NCBI RefSeq assembly: GCF_003428885.1
Contig: NZ_QQRU01000001.1
Coordinates: 171,926-211,578 of the forward strand
DNA: 39,653 nucleotides
DNA from: Streptococcus sp. LQJ-218
Lineage (GTDB): Bacteria; Bacillota; Bacilli; Lactobacillales; Streptococcaceae
Direction: 5' to 3'
Shown: positions 8,520 to 19,140 of the stretch, piece after piece
How the letters are laid out: each line of letters opens with the position of its first letter
Numbering within the stretch: the first letter of the stretch is position 1
The notes under the pieces: generated by a model
Told to the model about the DNA's origin: nothing
The model's input: the letters and a program-made list of their open reading frames with translations, nothing else
Database searches by the model: none
Program-made: the position numbers and the translations under genes

Positions 8520-11500
8520 TTATACTTTTACAACTTGAACCTCGTCTTTACCGAGTAAAATCAAGTATTTTTCAATATTTTCAATCGAATAGGCTCGAGA
8601 TAAAGCCTCGCCGTATAGGGCTAACTGACCACGATAACGGTCTATGAGTTGACTTGGTTCATCATAGCGGTCTGTCTTATAGTCGAACAGAATAATCCTG
8701 TCCTCATAAAGCAGATATCCATCAAGGATACCACGGACAACGAAGTCTTCTTGACTCTTTGGGTCTCGTTTGAGCATGGAGAAAGGTTGCTCGCGATAGA
8801 GATGGTTGGTATTAGCAAGAATTTCCTGACCGAGTGCTGTGTCAAAGAATGCAAGGATTTTAGCAAGATTGATCTTATCTCTGACACCTGGGCTGGTTTG
8901 AACTTGTTTGAGAGTTTCTGTCAGGCTAGCAAGCGTTGGTTGCTGACTGAGATCCATTCTCTGCATCAGTTCGTGGGTAGCACTACCTATTTCAGCTCCT
9001 GTTACCTTTTCTTTGGTTGAAAAATCTGGCAAATCAAAACTAATTTTCTTGTCTACTAACTGACCTTGACCTGCAATCTCTACACCTTCCATATCCATAA
9101 CTGGTTCGTAGAATTTCTTGATTTGGCTTGGGGTTTGAACACTAGGCAGTTCAATGGCTGCGCGGTGAAGAGTATTATAGACTTCCACTTCTTTCAACAT
9201 TTCAAGAGCTTCTTTGATGGTTTCTGACTGGCGATTGTCTACTTGGGAGCTATCTTGGAGAGGACTCTTGTTTTCCAACTGACCGATAGCTTCTCTAGTC
9301 AGCTGATCTTCACCAACAAAACGATAGCTAAAGTTGAGCTTGTCCTTAGTAAACACTTTAATAATAGCCCAAAGCCAATCTTGGAAATTCTTGGCTTGAA
9401 GTCTAGTACTGCTATTCAGTTTCCCATTTTTACCTGCTGGGTATTCCTTGGTTTCTAGCTTTTCACGAGAACCCTTGCCGACAAGATAGAGCTTTTTCTC
9501 AGCCCGTGTCATAGCAACATACAGTAGACGCATCTGCTCTGAGTAGCTTGCCAGCTGTAATTCCTCTTCGTTCTGCCTGTAGGTCAAGCTGGGAATGGAG
9601 AGTTTGATAGTTTTAGGATAGTGATTTTCCACTGCTCCTGTCTCCATTTTAGCAATATATTTAAGACCAAGACCATTCTGACGACTGAGAATGACCTCTG
9701 ACATAGAGTCTTGCTTGTTGAAATCCTGATCCATATTGAGAATAAAGACGTAAGGAAACTCCAGCCCTTTACTCTTGTGGATGGTCATGAGTTCTACTGC
9801 ATCTTTGGGCGGTGCGACAGCCACGCTTGCAAGATCGTGCTGAGCTTCCAAAACCTGGTCAATCATACCAATAAAACGAGACAAGCCCTTGAAATTGCTC
9901 TTTTCAAACTGGTCTGCTCTTAAAGCTAGGGCATAGAGATTGGCCTGCCTAGCAGGACCATTTGGCAAAGCCCCAACATAGTCATAATAAAAACGATCGT
10001 TGTAAATCTTCCAAATCAAGTCATAGAGGGAGTGCGTTTTGGCATACAGGCGCCAAGAAGCCAAGATATCCATGAATTGTTTTAGTTTCTCAGCTAGAGC
10101 TGTGTGAATCAAGCCTTTTTGGCTACTTGCCTGTTTTTGAGCGTTGACCAGTTTTTCATAGAGATTTTCTTGGACTTTGTCCTCTGCTTTCTGAAGGGAT
10201 AAACGTGCTAACTCGTCCTCATCAAAGCCAAACATTGGAGACTTCATAAGGGCAACCAAGGCATAGTCTTGCAGGGGATTGTGAATGACACGAAGGGTGT
10301 CCAGCATGACTTGTACTTCTAAGGATTGGAGATAATTGTTTTGCTCTCCATCAGTTTTGACAGGAATTCCATACTCAGACAGGGCGAGAAGAATCTGGTC
10401 ATTACGACTGCGACTGGAGGTCAGAAGGGCAATTTCCTTAAAGGCAACACCTTTTTCCTGATGAAGTTTAAGGATTTCCTTGATCACCGAGCGCATTTCG
10501 CCTGTCAGTTTCGTTTCTTCTTGACCCTCTTCTTCCTCACCGATGTCGTTCTTGTCGTAGAGGAGAAATTCTGCCTTGTTGTCTGGATTGGGAGTCAGTT
10601 TGGTATTGGCAAAAACAAGCTGGTGCATGTTATCATAGTTGATTTCGCCGACCTCTTGGTCCATAAGGCGTGCAAAAACATCATTGGTCGCAGACAGAAC
10701 TTCTGAACTACTACGGAAATTTTCCTTGAGGAGAATGAGCTTTCCTTCTTTTGGATTTTGCGCATAGCGTTGGAATTTTTCATTGAAAATCTGAGGATCT
10801 GCCTGACGGAAACGATAGATGGACTGCTTGATATCTCCCACCATAAAGCGATTGTGACTATTAGACAGTAATTCAAGCATCCGTTCTTGAATATGGTTGG
10901 TATCCTGATACTCATCGACCATGACTTCATGGAAACGTTCCTGATAAGCCTCACGAACTTGCGGGAATTTCTCTAAAATCTCAATGGTGTAATGGCTAAT
11001 ATCAGCGAATTCAAAGGCATTTTCCTGGCGCTTACGCTGACGATAGGCCTCTACAAAATCACTCATGAAGACTTGGAAGGTTTTAGCTAGTTCCCAGGTC
11101 TCTCCATGATAACGTTCTTGATAGTCGAGAATCGTTATCTGATCTGCTAGTTGTCCTAGTTTAGCAAACTGGGTCTTCCTCTCTTCGTTGTAGGCATCAG
11201 CCAGGGGCTTCAAATCAGCCTTACGGCTGGCATTCGTCAGAGCCCGACCGTTTTTCTCTTTCGAAATGGCGACAACACGTGCAAGCACTGCTTGATAAGC
11301 CTGACTATCGGACTCCTGATTTAAGGAGCCAATTTCATCTAAAATCAACTGAACATTTTCTAAATAAGCAGCCTTGGGAAACTCCTTGGCATCGCTATCC
11401 AGATGGTAACGGAAAAAGCTTTCCAAATCCCAAAGGGCTTGCTGGATTTGCTCAGTCAGTCTTTCTTTTTCACTGCTAAAATCAGCTTTTTCAAAGCCTT

Positions 11501-12170
11501 TTAAGAAAGATTTACTCAGCCACTTTTGAGGATTACTAGTGGATTGGAGGAAGTCATAGATTTTATAGACCTGCTTGCGCAGCCCCCGCTCATCCTTGCC
11601 GCGCCCTGCAAAGTTTTTCAGCAAATGACTAAAGGTCTCTTTCTGTTTACCTTGGTAATGCGTTTCAAAAACTTCATGAAAGACTTCATTTTTTAGAAGG
11701 AGTTGCTCACTTTGATTTTGTAAAATACGGAAATTAGGCGCAATATCAATCAGATAGCCATGTTTGCCAAGGAACTTTTGTGTGAAAGAGTCCATGGTTC
11801 CGATAGCAGCGTTGGGTAGGTCTGCCAACTGGCGACCCAAGTGTTGTTTGAGGTCAACATCGCTACTTTCTTGAATTTGTTGGCTGATTTTTTTCTCCAA
11901 ACGTTCCTTAAGCTCTGTGGCTGCCTTAACGGTAAAGGTTGAGATAAAGAGTTGAGAAATTTCGACACCACGCGCCAATTGGTCCAGAATACGCTCTGCC
12001 ATGACAAAGGTTTTACCAGAACCAGCCGATGCTGAGACAAGGATATTCTGACCAGAAGTGTAGATGGCTTCGATTTGCTCGGCAGTTTTCTTTTGTTCCT
12101 TGCTCGAATTTGCTTCTACTTCTTGCAGTTTTTGAATTTCTTCCTCAGTTAAAAAGGGAATAGGCTTCAT
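8520..12170 (-). CDS. rexA: ATP-dependent exonuclease subunit RexA (AddA family)
   Basis: Helicase-nuclease subunit of the RexAB complex, which processes double-strand breaks for RecA-dependent repair and degrades linear DNA. The 1216-residue length is normal for streptococcal RexA. UvrD-type superfamily 1 helicase motifs are present: Walker [10 protein letters not shown] (about residues 46-54), the DEYQDT motif [13 protein letters not shown] (III), the [13 protein letters not shown] motif V and [16 protein letters not shown] (VI). The C-terminal RecB-like nuclease domain contains [32 protein letters not shown] (the Asp and Asp-Tyr-Lys catalytic set) and [12 protein letters not shown]. The start ATG overlaps the rexB stop as ATGA, implying translational coupling. 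Confidence 0.96.
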   Translation of the reverse strand: MKPIPFLTEEEIQKLQEVEANSSKEQKKTAEQIEAIYTSGQNILVSASAGSGKTFVMAERILDQLARGVEISQLFISTFTVKAATELKERLEKKISQQIQESSDVDLKQHLGRQLADLPNAAIGTMDSFTQKFLGKHGYLIDIAPNFRILQNQSEQLLLKNEVFHEVFETHYQGKQKETFSHLLKNFAGRGKDERGLRKQVYKIYDFLQSTSNPQKWLSKSFLKGFEKADFSSEKERLTEQIQQALWDLESFFRYHLDSDAKEFPKAAYLENVQLILDEIGSLNQESDSQAYQAVLARVVAISKEKNGRALTNASRKADLKPLADAYNEERKTQFAKLGQLADQITILDYQERYHGETWELAKTFQVFMSDFVEAYRQRKRQENAFEFADISHYTIEILEKFPQVREAYQERFHEVMVDEYQDTNHIQERMLELLSNSHNRFMVGDIKQSIYRFRQADPQIFNEKFQRYAQNPKEGKLILLKENFRSSSEVLSATNDVFARLMDQEVGEINYDNMHQLVFANTKLTPNPDNKAEFLLYDKNDIGEEEEGQEETKLTGEMRSVIKEILKLHQEKGVAFKEIALLTSSRSRNDQILLALSEYGIPVKTDGEQNNYLQSLEVQVMLDTLRVIHNPLQDYALVALMKSPMFGFDEDELARLSLQKAEDKVQENLYEKLVNAQKQASSQKGLIHTALAEKLKQFMDILASWRLYAKTHSLYDLIWKIYNDRFYYDYVGALPNGPARQANLYALALRADQFEKSNFKGLSRFIGMIDQVLEAQHDLASVAVAPPKDAVELMTIHKSKGLEFPYVFILNMDQDFNKQDSMSEVILSRQNGLGLKYIAKMETGAVENHYPKTIKLSIPSLTYRQNEEELQLASYSEQMRLLYVAMTRAEKKLYLVGKGSREKLETKEYPAGKNGKLNSSTRLQAKNFQDWLWAIIKVFTKDKLNFSYRFVGEDQLTREAIGQLENKSPLQDSSQVDNRQSETIKEALEMLKEVEVYNTLHRAAIELPSVQTPSQIKKFYEPVMDMEGVEIAGQGQLVDKKISFDLPDFSTKEKVTGAEIGSATHELMQRMDLSQQPTLASLTETLKQVQTSPGVRDKINLAKILAFFDTALGQEILANTNHLYREQPFSMLKRDPKSQEDFVVRGILDGYLLYEDRIILFDYKTDRYDEPSQLIDRYRGQLALYGEALSRAYSIENIEKYLILLGKDEVQVVKV

Positions 12171-15100
12171 CGATTCAACTCCTCTCTTATTTTTTCAAAC
12201 CAAGCTTGCTTGAGTTTTTCTCCGACCAGACGCTTACCATCAGATAAGTCCAACCTCTCTAGAAAACGGGCTTGACCCAAGTGGTAATTGGCTTCAAATC
12301 CTGTGATAGCTTGGTGTTGCTGAACGTATGGTGCAATGCTTCTACCGTTTTCGGTATAAGGATTGATGGCGAACTGACCTGCTAAAATCTTCTCAGCTGC
12401 TTTCTTGTAAAGATGGGCATTGTAGTCCAGTAGGAGCTGGAATTCCTCATCCGTCAGCTGGCTAGCCTTGTTTTTGTTATAAAATTCGCCCAAATGACTG
12501 CTTTCTTTTTCTAAAAAGAGGCCTTGGTATTTCATTGACTTGCTGGCTTCCACAACTGCTCCTGCCAGACTTTTAACGGCTATCAGAGATTGGACAGGCT
12601 CAGCCATTTCTAAGTACATGGCACCGAAAAAGTTCTGCTCCCCTTCTCTTTTTAGGGCAGCTAAATAGGTTGGCAACTGGGAATTAAGCCCATTAAAGAA
12701 ATGAGGAAACTGGAACTGGGTCAGACTAGATTTGTAGTCTACCACTCCTATCGCCCCATCAGCTTTCAATCGGTCAATCCGGTCAACCTTGCCTCGTACA
12801 TGGACACTGCGTCCATTATCCAATTGAATAAAGTCTTGCTCTTTCCCACCGAAATTCGCTTCCTCTTTGATGGTTTCGATGGCTGGATTGTGTCTGAGAA
12901 TATGTCCAGTCGTCCGTGCAACATCAAGCAAAACTTCCTTGGTAAACTGGGCTTCCAAACTTTCCTGATAAATGGCTTCAAATTCGCGTTCTTGACTGGT
13001 TTCTTGGATAGCTTGTTCTAGACGGTTGTCAAAGGAATCTTCGTCAGGCAACTGCAAGGCGCGTTCAAAAATACGATGCAAGAAATTTCCGTGGCTACGA
13101 GCATCCGGACGCAGGCGTAATTCTTCCTGCAAGCCTAAAACGTAGCGAAGAAAATAACTGTATTCATTGCGATAAAACTCCGTCAAACCAGAGGTAGACA
13201 GGTAAAACTCCTGATCAGTAGGATAGAGAGCTTGTAAGGTATCCTTGGCTAAGGGCTTGCTGCTTGGACTAGTTGGGAGAGCCGGATTTTTCAGACCTTG
13301 TTGGTCTAGTTTTTTACCCATGACACGCGCCAGAACCTTAACAAAGGTCAAATCTTGCTCAGTCTCACTCATCTTGCCCTGCTGGTGATAGGCAACCAGA
13401 CTAGATAAAAGACTGTGATAGGACCCCATATCCTCCATAGACAGCCCTTTGTGATTTATCCTCTTCTCTTTTCGACTAAATCCCAAATGGATCAGCTCTT
13501 GAAGGTAGGCAGATTCCTTGCTTTCACTTTCGTTAAAAAGGCTTGGAGCCGATAAAACCAACTCTTTACGAGCAGAATTGACCAAGGAAAGCATGGTATA
13601 GCGATTTTTCTTGAGATTTTCACTGCTAGCAATTAGTAATTGAACGCCTTCTTCTGTCGCTTGGTTTAGGCTCTGTCTTTCTTCGTCTGTCAAAAGACTG
13701 GTATTCTGCGCAATTTTTGGTAAATTGTCCTGAGTCAGCCCAATGGCGTAGACAAAGTCAGCAGTCAGTGGTGCAATCAAATCGTAACTCTGTACCAGAA
13801 CAGTGTCCACTGTCGCTGGAATGGTACGGTATTGGGACAAACTCATTCCAGAATGGAGCAAGGCTAGGAAGTCCTCTAGACTAACTTGTGAACCAGCAAA
13901 AACAGTCGCAAATTGTTCTAAAACATGACAGAAAGCCTTCCAAACTTCGGCTTGTCTTTCCTGTTCAAGAACTTCCATGGTGGCTGTCAAATCTTGCAAC
14001 TGCCTGGTCACTGAACTTTCTTTTAGAAAGCTATTCCACTTTTGCAAGAGATTTTCAGCCTTCTGTTTTCGACTGGCAAAGAGGGTCTCAAGAGGTGTTA
14101 CAATCCGCAAACGAAGAGCATTCAAACGTTCTAAATCAAATTTTCCATGGTGGGATTTGGTGAAGTCTTGCTGAAAGGCTGGCAAGCCATTGATACCAAG
14201 ATAGCGGATATATTGCTCAAAAGCATCAATATCAGCCTGATTGAGGTCGGTATAGAGACCTGTTCTAAGAAGGTTTATCAAATCCTCCTGACGGAAACGA
14301 TAGCGTTTTAAAGCCAAAATAGACTCAACAAACTGTGTCAAGGGATGATGAGCCATGGATTCGCTTCTACCAAGATAGAAAGGAATCTGATACTGGTCAA
14401 AAATAGTTTTTAGAGATAACTGATAAGAAGCTACATCCCCCAAGAGAATACGAAAATGCTTGTAACTCAGGGCTGAGTTCTCATGCATTTTCTGACGAAT
14501 GCTACGGGCTACCAATTCCAACTCTTCTTTTTGCGTCAAACAAGACCAGATTTGTAAGTTTTCACGGTCCTTATCATCTAAATCCAATGTTAATTCTGAA
14601 AAGTCATAAGAAGACTCCAGCAAACGAGAGGCCTTGTCAAAACTATCCATCTGCTCATGAATTTGAGAACAGTCCTGAGCAGGCGTTTGGTATTTAGAAG
14701 CTAGATGATGGAGAAACTCCACACTGGCTTGGTAGAGATTGCCCTCGCTAAAAGGACTGATATAGGCTTTCTTACTAGCATAAGCTCCAATGACAATCTC
14801 GACACCCTTGCCATGAAGTAGGTCCACAATCCGCTCTTCTTCAGCAGAAAAACGAGTAAAGCCATCAATGACTAAGGCGATTTGAGTAAAATCACTACTA
14901 ACTTTGTTATTCTCAATAGCCTCAATCAAATGGGACAACTGACTTCCTTGAGCTAACTGACCTTGGTTTAGATAGGCCGTTACTTTCTCAAAAATCAAGA
15001 GTAAGTCTGCTCGCTTGTCCTCATCCGTCAAACTTTCCAAATCCAAAAAACTCATCTGAGCTTTGGTCATCTCGTGGTAAAGTTCAATCAACTGCTGGAT

Positions 15101-15442
15101 AAATTGAGGATCCTGCTTGATAGCGCCGTATACTCGTAAGTCTTTGGGATCAAGTTCAGCAAGACATCTGTAAAAGGCCATTCCAAGTCCGATGTCATCT
15201 AGGCTGGTTTTAGCAGGCAAGTCATTCAAGATCAGGTAACGAGCCATCTGCGCAAAGCGAGTGACAGTAATCGCAAAAGAAGCCTGCTGGGACAAGCATT
15301 CCAGCACGGCGCGTTCCTTTTCAAAAGAAAGAGAGTTGGGAGCGATATAGAAGACCCGCTTGCCAGAAGCAACAAGCTCCTCCGCCTCTCTGGTTAGAAT
15401 TTCAGTCAAAGAAGTCCGAATATCAGTATAAAGTAATTTCAT
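12167..15442 (-). CDS. rexB: ATP-dependent exonuclease subunit RexB (AddB family)
   Basis: Partner of RexA in the helicase-nuclease complex. I start it at ATG 15442 ([12 protein letters not shown], 1091 residues) because GAGG lies five bases upstream. An in-frame ATG at 15466 lacks a ribosome site. The N-terminus has no GxxGxGKT Walker A motif, unlike B. subtilis AddB as I remember it. The C-terminal nuclease domain is present ([47 protein letters not shown]). The cysteines that bind an iron-sulfur cluster in B. subtilis AddB are absent: the equivalent stretches ([16 protein letters not shown] and the C-terminal [15 protein letters not shown] region) contain none. This appears to be the streptococcal RexB form. 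It is the first gene of the operon. Confidence 0.95.
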   Translation of the reverse strand: MKLLYTDIRTSLTEILTREAEELVASGKRVFYIAPNSLSFEKERAVLECLSQQASFAITVTRFAQMARYLILNDLPAKTSLDDIGLGMAFYRCLAELDPKDLRVYGAIKQDPQFIQQLIELYHEMTKAQMSFLDLESLTDEDKRADLLLIFEKVTAYLNQGQLAQGSQLSHLIEAIENNKVSSDFTQIALVIDGFTRFSAEEERIVDLLHGKGVEIVIGAYASKKAYISPFSEGNLYQASVEFLHHLASKYQTPAQDCSQIHEQMDSFDKASRLLESSYDFSELTLDLDDKDRENLQIWSCLTQKEELELVARSIRQKMHENSALSYKHFRILLGDVASYQLSLKTIFDQYQIPFYLGRSESMAHHPLTQFVESILALKRYRFRQEDLINLLRTGLYTDLNQADIDAFEQYIRYLGINGLPAFQQDFTKSHHGKFDLERLNALRLRIVTPLETLFASRKQKAENLLQKWNSFLKESSVTRQLQDLTATMEVLEQERQAEVWKAFCHVLEQFATVFAGSQVSLEDFLALLHSGMSLSQYRTIPATVDTVLVQSYDLIAPLTADFVYAIGLTQDNLPKIAQNTSLLTDEERQSLNQATEEGVQLLIASSENLKKNRYTMLSLVNSARKELVLSAPSLFNESESKESAYLQELIHLGFSRKEKRINHKGLSMEDMGSYHSLLSSLVAYHQQGKMSETEQDLTFVKVLARVMGKKLDQQGLKNPALPTSPSSKPLAKDTLQALYPTDQEFYLSTSGLTEFYRNEYSYFLRYVLGLQEELRLRPDARSHGNFLHRIFERALQLPDEDSFDNRLEQAIQETSQEREFEAIYQESLEAQFTKEVLLDVARTTGHILRHNPAIETIKEEANFGGKEQDFIQLDNGRSVHVRGKVDRIDRLKADGAIGVVDYKSSLTQFQFPHFFNGLNSQLPTYLAALKREGEQNFFGAMYLEMAEPVQSLIAVKSLAGAVVEASKSMKYQGLFLEKESSHLGEFYNKNKASQLTDEEFQLLLDYNAHLYKKAAEKILAGQFAINPYTENGRSIAPYVQQHQAITGFEANYHLGQARFLERLDLSDGKRLVGEKLKQAWFEKIREELNR

Positions 15443-15474
15443 CTCTGCCTCGTTGGAATTTTTCATTACCTTTT

Positions 15475-15483
15475 ATTATACCA
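15475..15483 (-). promoter_or_regulatory. rexB promoter, extended -10
   Basis: TATAAT at 15475-15480 is preceded by TGG, an extended -10 element. No good -35 is seen. The predicted start of transcription is near 15468, about 26 nt before the chosen rexB start. Confidence 0.6.
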
Positions 15484-15540
15484 TGATTAGCCACCCAAGT
15501 CTGAAAATAATCAGTTTTTGCTCATCTGTTGAAAAGAAAA

Positions 15541-15557
15541 TGCCGGATCTTCCGACA
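15541..15557 (-). terminator. Terminator after the CPBP protease gene
   Basis: The stem TGTCGG/CCGGCA (one G-U pair) with a five-base loop is followed on the minus strand by TTTTCTTTTC. It lies about 14 bp after the stop. Confidence 0.65.
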
Positions 15558-15570
15558 TTGTTTTAGTAAG

Positions 15571-16242
15571 CTAACTTCCTGAAAATAGTTGTAACCATAC
15601 ATCCCAGAAGGCAGTGATATTGATGAGAATATGAACTAGTATTGGATAGTAGAGACTTTTTGTCAAGCGATACAGTAGAGCTAAAATAAGCCCTCCACTA
15701 GCATAAATGAAAAAAGCAAGAGGTGTTAAAGCGAAATTGATATGAATATAACCGAAAATAATAGCAGAAAGCAAAACATCTCCGTACCAAGGCGAGTTTT
15801 TGAAAAAGGTTGTCATAAGCACACCGCGATAAATCAATTCCTCAGCAATAGGGCCGATGAAGCAAGCTATGAGCAAGAAATAGGGTAATTCCTGTCTCCC
15901 TATCATTTCTATCGTTTCATTCAAAGAAATTTGATTTGAAGACGAGGGTATGAAATAAGACAAGAGGAAGTCCGACATATACGAAATGATGTAGCCCAGT
16001 AAAAGGTAGATAAAGTACCTCAACTGCCACTTAAAATGAAAAGTCTTCTTTCCTGCAAAAACTAATAGGTAGATGACTGCTGACAAAAGAACACCACTTT
16101 CCAGCAAAAGTAGAATCTGAAAAAACTCACGACTTGCTGGTAGATAGGACTTTGCTAGGTGATTGAAAAGCCCCCAAAACCAAGTTGATTTGTAAAAAAT
16201 GAAGGACAATGCTAGTAAAATTTGAATAATCCGTTTTTTCAT
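15571..16242 (-). CDS. CPBP-family intramembrane metalloprotease
   Basis: A 223-residue polytopic membrane protein with about six hydrophobic segments. The CPBP (Abi/CAAX-like) motifs are visible: EELIYRG (motif 1, near residue 134), FGYIHINF (motif 2) and HILINI (near 204). The glutamates and histidines of these motifs form the active site in the family. Some relatives act in bacteriocin self-immunity or prenyl-protein processing. The substrate here is unknown and no bacteriocin gene is next to it. The ribosome site is weak (GAG before an AT-rich spacer). It is transcribed alone, between a terminator and an extended -10 promoter. Confidence 0.85.
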   Translation of the reverse strand: MKKRIIQILLALSFIFYKSTWFWGLFNHLAKSYLPASREFFQILLLLESGVLLSAVIYLLVFAGKKTFHFKWQLRYFIYLLLGYIISYMSDFLLSYFIPSSSNQISLNETIEMIGRQELPYFLLIACFIGPIAEELIYRGVLMTTFFKNSPWYGDVLLSAIIFGYIHINFALTPLAFFIYASGGLILALLYRLTKSLYYPILVHILINITAFWDVWLQLFSGS

Positions 16243-16316
16243 ATTAAATTCTCAGCTTTTCTTTTTCTTGACTAGAATATTGAATAGAATGGTCTGCTTA
16301 AGTAAATAACAAACTT

Positions 16317-16325
16317 AGTATAGCA
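16317..16325 (-). promoter_or_regulatory. Promoter for the CPBP protease gene
   Basis: TATACT at 16317-16322 is preceded by TGC (extended -10). The leader would be about 70 nt. Confidence 0.45.
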
Positions 16326-16429
16326 TATCTTTGTAAAATATCCTCTTCAAATCTTAAAATGTTCTCCAAACATCCTAAACTGTAAGATCAATTAGTCTCG
16401 TTCCTTTTACCATTTTATTTCCTAAAATA

Positions 16430-16438
16430 TGCTATAAT
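16430..16438 (+). promoter_or_regulatory. Promoter for the HAD phosphatase gene
   Basis: TATAAT at 16433-16438 is preceded by TGC, giving an extended -10 box. It lies 28 bp before the start codon, with GAAGGAAG between. Confidence 0.6.
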
Positions 16439-16466
16439 AATACCAAAAGATAAAGAAGGAAGACCT

Positions 16467-17276
16467 ATGATTAAACTACTAGCCTTGGATATGGACGGAA
16501 CCCTCCTCAATGAAGCCAAGGAAATCCCTCAAGCTCACATCGCTGCTATTCATCAAGCTATTGAAAAAGGTGTCAAACTGGTTCTCTGTACGGGCCGCCC
16601 GCTTTTCGGCGTCCTCCCCTACTACAAAAAACTAGGACTTGACCTCCAGAATGAATATGTGATTGTGAACAACGGTTGCTCAACTCATCAGACAAGTGAT
16701 TGGAGTCTGGTTGATTGGCAAGAACTCAGTCCAGCAGACATCGAGTACCTCTATGACCTAGCTGAAAAAAGTGAGGTTCAGTTGACTCTTTTTGATGAGG
16801 AGCATTATTTTGTCCTCGGTGGCAAGCCTAATGAAATCGTTCAAAATGATGCTAAACTAGTTTTTTCAGACCTGACTGAAATTTCTCTTGAGGAAGCGAC
16901 TAGTGGCAAGTATCGCATGTTCCAAGGTATGTTTTTGGGCACCAAAGAGCAAACAGACGATTTTGAGGAGCGTTTTGCTGAGGAGCTTTGCCAACGATTT
17001 AGTGGAGTTCGTTCGCAGCCAGTCATTTATGAAGCTATGCCACTTGGAACGACAAAAGCTACTGCTCTTTCACGACTAGCTGAGATTTTGCAAATTGAAC
17101 CGTCAGAAATTATGGCCATGGGCGATGCCAATAACGATATCGAAATGCTCCAGTTTGCAGGACTTGGTGTTGCAATGGGAAATGCTAGCGACCATGTCAA
17201 ATCCCTAGCTGATGACGTTACAGCCAGCAACGAAGAAGACGGCGTTGCGCGTGCCATTGAGAAATATATTTTATAG
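16467..17276 (+). CDS. Cof-type HAD-superfamily phosphatase
   Basis: A 269-residue cytoplasmic sugar-phosphate or phosphorylated-cofactor phosphatase of the Cof/YidA subfamily. Motif I is LDMDGTLL (residues 7-14, nucleophile Asp8 and acid/base Asp10). Motif II is CTGRP. Motif III is the Lys of TTKATAL near residue 196. Motif IV is MGDANNDIEML, followed by GLGVAMGNA, which is typical of the family. The type C2 cap lies between motifs II and III. The substrate cannot be told from sequence. It is a single-gene unit with its own promoter and terminator. Confidence 0.92.
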   Translation: MIKLLALDMDGTLLNEAKEIPQAHIAAIHQAIEKGVKLVLCTGRPLFGVLPYYKKLGLDLQNEYVIVNNGCSTHQTSDWSLVDWQELSPADIEYLYDLAEKSEVQLTLFDEEHYFVLGGKPNEIVQNDAKLVFSDLTEISLEEATSGKYRMFQGMFLGTKEQTDDFEERFAEELCQRFSGVRSQPVIYEAMPLGTTKATALSRLAEILQIEPSEIMAMGDANNDIEMLQFAGLGVAMGNASDHVKSLADDVTASNEEDGVARAIEKYIL

Positions 17277-17284
17277 TAAAGAAG

Positions 17285-17308
17285 CCCAGTTCGTGTCAAC
17301 TGGGTTTT
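17285..17308 (+). terminator. Terminator after the HAD phosphatase gene
   Basis: CCCAGTT/AACTGGG, a perfect 7-bp stem with a six-base loop followed by TTTT, starting 9 bp after the stop codon. Confidence 0.85.
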
Positions 17309-17330
17309 GATATTTAAGAATTCCCTAAAA

Positions 17331-17350
17331 CTTTAGAAACTCTTTAGAAA
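17331..17350 (+). promoter_or_regulatory. Direct repeat, candidate response-regulator operator
   Basis: CTTTAGAAA occurs at 17331-17339 and 17342-17350, an 11-bp period (one helical turn). It lies just upstream of where a -35 would fall for the -10 box TATACT at 17380-17385, which has no recognisable -35. This arrangement suits activation by an OmpR-family regulator, and the obvious candidate is the one encoded at 20016-20717. Confidence 0.5.
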
Positions 17351-17379
17351 TCCTTGAGCTTTCTTTGATTTCTATGCTT

Positions 17380-17385
17380 TATACT
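17380..17385 (+). promoter_or_regulatory. -10 box of the ABC exporter operon
   Basis: TATACT lies 34 bp before the ATPase start codon. The missing -35 suggests activator dependence. Confidence 0.45.
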
Positions 17386-17418
17386 AAAGTTATCAAAATA
17401 AATCAAAAGGAGAGAATC

Positions 17419-18327
17419 ATGAAAACAGTACTTGACATTCATGGATTGTCCAAAAACTTCGACAAACAAGCTATTCTTCAGAATCTTCATTTAACGATAA
17501 GAGAGGGAGATATTTATGGACTTATAGGAAAGAATGGAGCTGGGAAGACTACCTTAATAAAAATTATTACGCAACTACTGTTTGCGGATAAAGGGACTGT
17601 TTCCCTCTTCTCTAGCCAAACGGAAAATGAGTGGACCAAGGCTCTATCTCGAGTAGGTTCAGTGATCGAATCACCTGTAGCTCATAATCACTTAACAGCC
17701 TATCAAAATCTGAAATATTATTGTATGATTCGCCATATTCCAAATGCTGATCAAGTTATTCGTGAAACCCTGGACTATGTAGGGTTGTCAGATACAGGTA
17801 AAAAGGTCTTTCGTGATTTCTCGCTAGGAATGAAACAAAGACTTGGTATCGCCATTCCCCTTCTATCCAAACCAGACTTCTTGATCTTAGATGAACCTAT
17901 CAACGGTCTCGATCCAATCGGTATCAAAGAATTTCGTCTGATGATTCAACGGCTCAATCAAGAAAAAGGGATCACCATTCTCATCTCTAGCCATATCTTG
18001 TCAGAACTCTATCTCCTAGCCAATCGCTTTGGTATTTTAGATCAAGGCAAGATTATCCGTGAAATTAGCAAAGCTGAATTTGAAACACTAAGTGAGGATT
18101 ATATTGTCCTTAAGACAACTGACCAAGAAAAAGCTTGCCAAGTATTGAAAGAACAAATTCAGCTCCAGTTCAAGGTTGTTAATCCAGAAAATGAAATCCA
18201 TATCTTTGGTCAGGAACAAGATGTCAAACAGATTCTCAAGGAATTAACCTTGGCAGATGTTGCCATTGACGAGATTTACTATGCCCGTCAAAACCTAGAA
18301 GAATACTTCACTCAATTGGTCGAATAG
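17419..18327 (+). CDS. ABC transporter ATP-binding protein (BcrA/lantibiotic-immunity type)
   Basis: A 302-residue cytoplasmic ATPase of an ABC-2 exporter. The start ATG at 17419 is chosen because AAAGGAGAG precedes it; the open frame extends 18 codons upstream without a ribosome site. Walker A is GKNGAGKTT (residues 37-45), the signature is FSLGMKQRLGI, and Walker B is FLILDEPINGLDP, followed by the SSHILSEL H-loop. The C-terminal 80 residues form the accessory domain usual in BcrA-like ATPases. The permease follows 10 bp downstream. A two-component system of the type that controls such exporters lies convergently just beyond. The likely role is resistance to a membrane-active peptide or lantibiotic; the substrate is unknown. 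Confidence 0.9.
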   Translation: MKTVLDIHGLSKNFDKQAILQNLHLTIREGDIYGLIGKNGAGKTTLIKIITQLLFADKGTVSLFSSQTENEWTKALSRVGSVIESPVAHNHLTAYQNLKYYCMIRHIPNADQVIRETLDYVGLSDTGKKVFRDFSLGMKQRLGIAIPLLSKPDFLILDEPINGLDPIGIKEFRLMIQRLNQEKGITILISSHILSELYLLANRFGILDQGKIIREISKAEFETLSEDYIVLKTTDQEKACQVLKEQIQLQFKVVNPENEIHIFGQEQDVKQILKELTLADVAIDEIYYARQNLEEYFTQLVE

Positions 18328-18337
18328 GAGGAAAATC

Positions 18338-19099
18338 ATGATACATACCATTCAAGCAGACTTTTACCGTCTTTTCCGTTCCAAAGGATTTTGGATTACA
18401 GAGCTCGTTCTCTTTGCACTCATGTTAATGGGGGCTGTTTTTGGAGCTACAGGACAGATCATATCCGTCAGTACAAGTACAAACGCAGAAACCGAACTGC
18501 CAAGCAAGGGATGGGATGGTATACAAGCCCTTATTAACACCTCTAGCAATAGCTCAAACCTAGTTTTTCTCTGTATTATCCTTGCTTGCTTAGTTCTAGG
18601 AGTTGATCTTATCGGAAAACTCTATAAAAACAGTTTGACAGTGGGTGTTTCTCGCACAGAATTCTTCCTAGCCAAGTCTGTAGTATTAGCAAGTATCGCT
18701 CTAATGCAAATTCTTGTTAGCCTAGTTATTGCTTTCGTACCAGCGACTATCTTAAACGGTCTTGGTACGATGCCAGAAGGATTTATTGGCAATCTCCTTC
18801 TAACAATTTCTCTTCAATTTCTCTGCATTCTAGCTTGGCTATCTATTGTTTCCTTCATTCTCTATGTGACTCATTCTTATTTGGCTGTTTTCATTGGCTA
18901 TTTAATCAGTTCTACCTTACTTTCAATGCCAATGCTCATCTTTCCAGATATCGAGATTTTGCGCTATTTATCCTTGAACTTTGCCTATGCCATGACTGCT
19001 AATAGTGAGTCAATTCTCTACACACTTATAGTTAGCTTAGCTGTTATTGTAATCTTTAATATAGGTGGACTGACAGTGTTCAAAAAGAAAAGTCTATAA
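18338..19099 (+). CDS. ABC-2 type permease
   Basis: A 253-residue integral membrane protein, start behind AGGAGG. About six transmembrane segments are visible: residues 16-36, 66-88, 107-130, 145-170, 175-198 and 225-247. A short extracellular loop follows the first segment (residues 37-65). It pairs with the ATPase 10 bp upstream. Proteins of this size and shape are the membrane subunits of BcrAB- or LanFEG-like exporters. Only one permease gene is present, so it probably forms a homodimer. Confidence 0.88.
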   Translation: MIHTIQADFYRLFRSKGFWITELVLFALMLMGAVFGATGQIISVSTSTNAETELPSKGWDGIQALINTSSNSSNLVFLCIILACLVLGVDLIGKLYKNSLTVGVSRTEFFLAKSVVLASIALMQILVSLVIAFVPATILNGLGTMPEGFIGNLLLTISLQFLCILAWLSIVSFILYVTHSYLAVFIGYLISSTLLSMPMLIFPDIEILRYLSLNFAYAMTANSESILYTLIVSLAVIVIFNIGGLTVFKKKSL

Positions 19100-19107
19100 T
19101 AAAACGA

Positions 19108-19138
19108 CCTCCTCTAGCCTACAGAGGAGGTTTCTTTT
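19108..19138. terminator. Bidirectional terminator between exporter and kinase genes
   Basis: CCTCCTCT/AGAGGAGG, a perfect 8-bp stem with a seven-base loop. TTTCTTTTT follows on the plus strand. Convergent genes end on both sides (19099 and 19141), so it may serve both. Confidence 0.85.
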
Positions 19139-19140
19139 TG

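Noticed and set aside
10326..10706. Plus-strand ORF of 126 codons opposite rexA
   Set aside because: It lies fully antisense to conserved helicase motifs and has no initiation signal.
15571..16242. Bacteriocin immunity gene
   Set aside because: CPBP proteins can serve this role, but no bacteriocin-like small ORF or export genes are adjacent.
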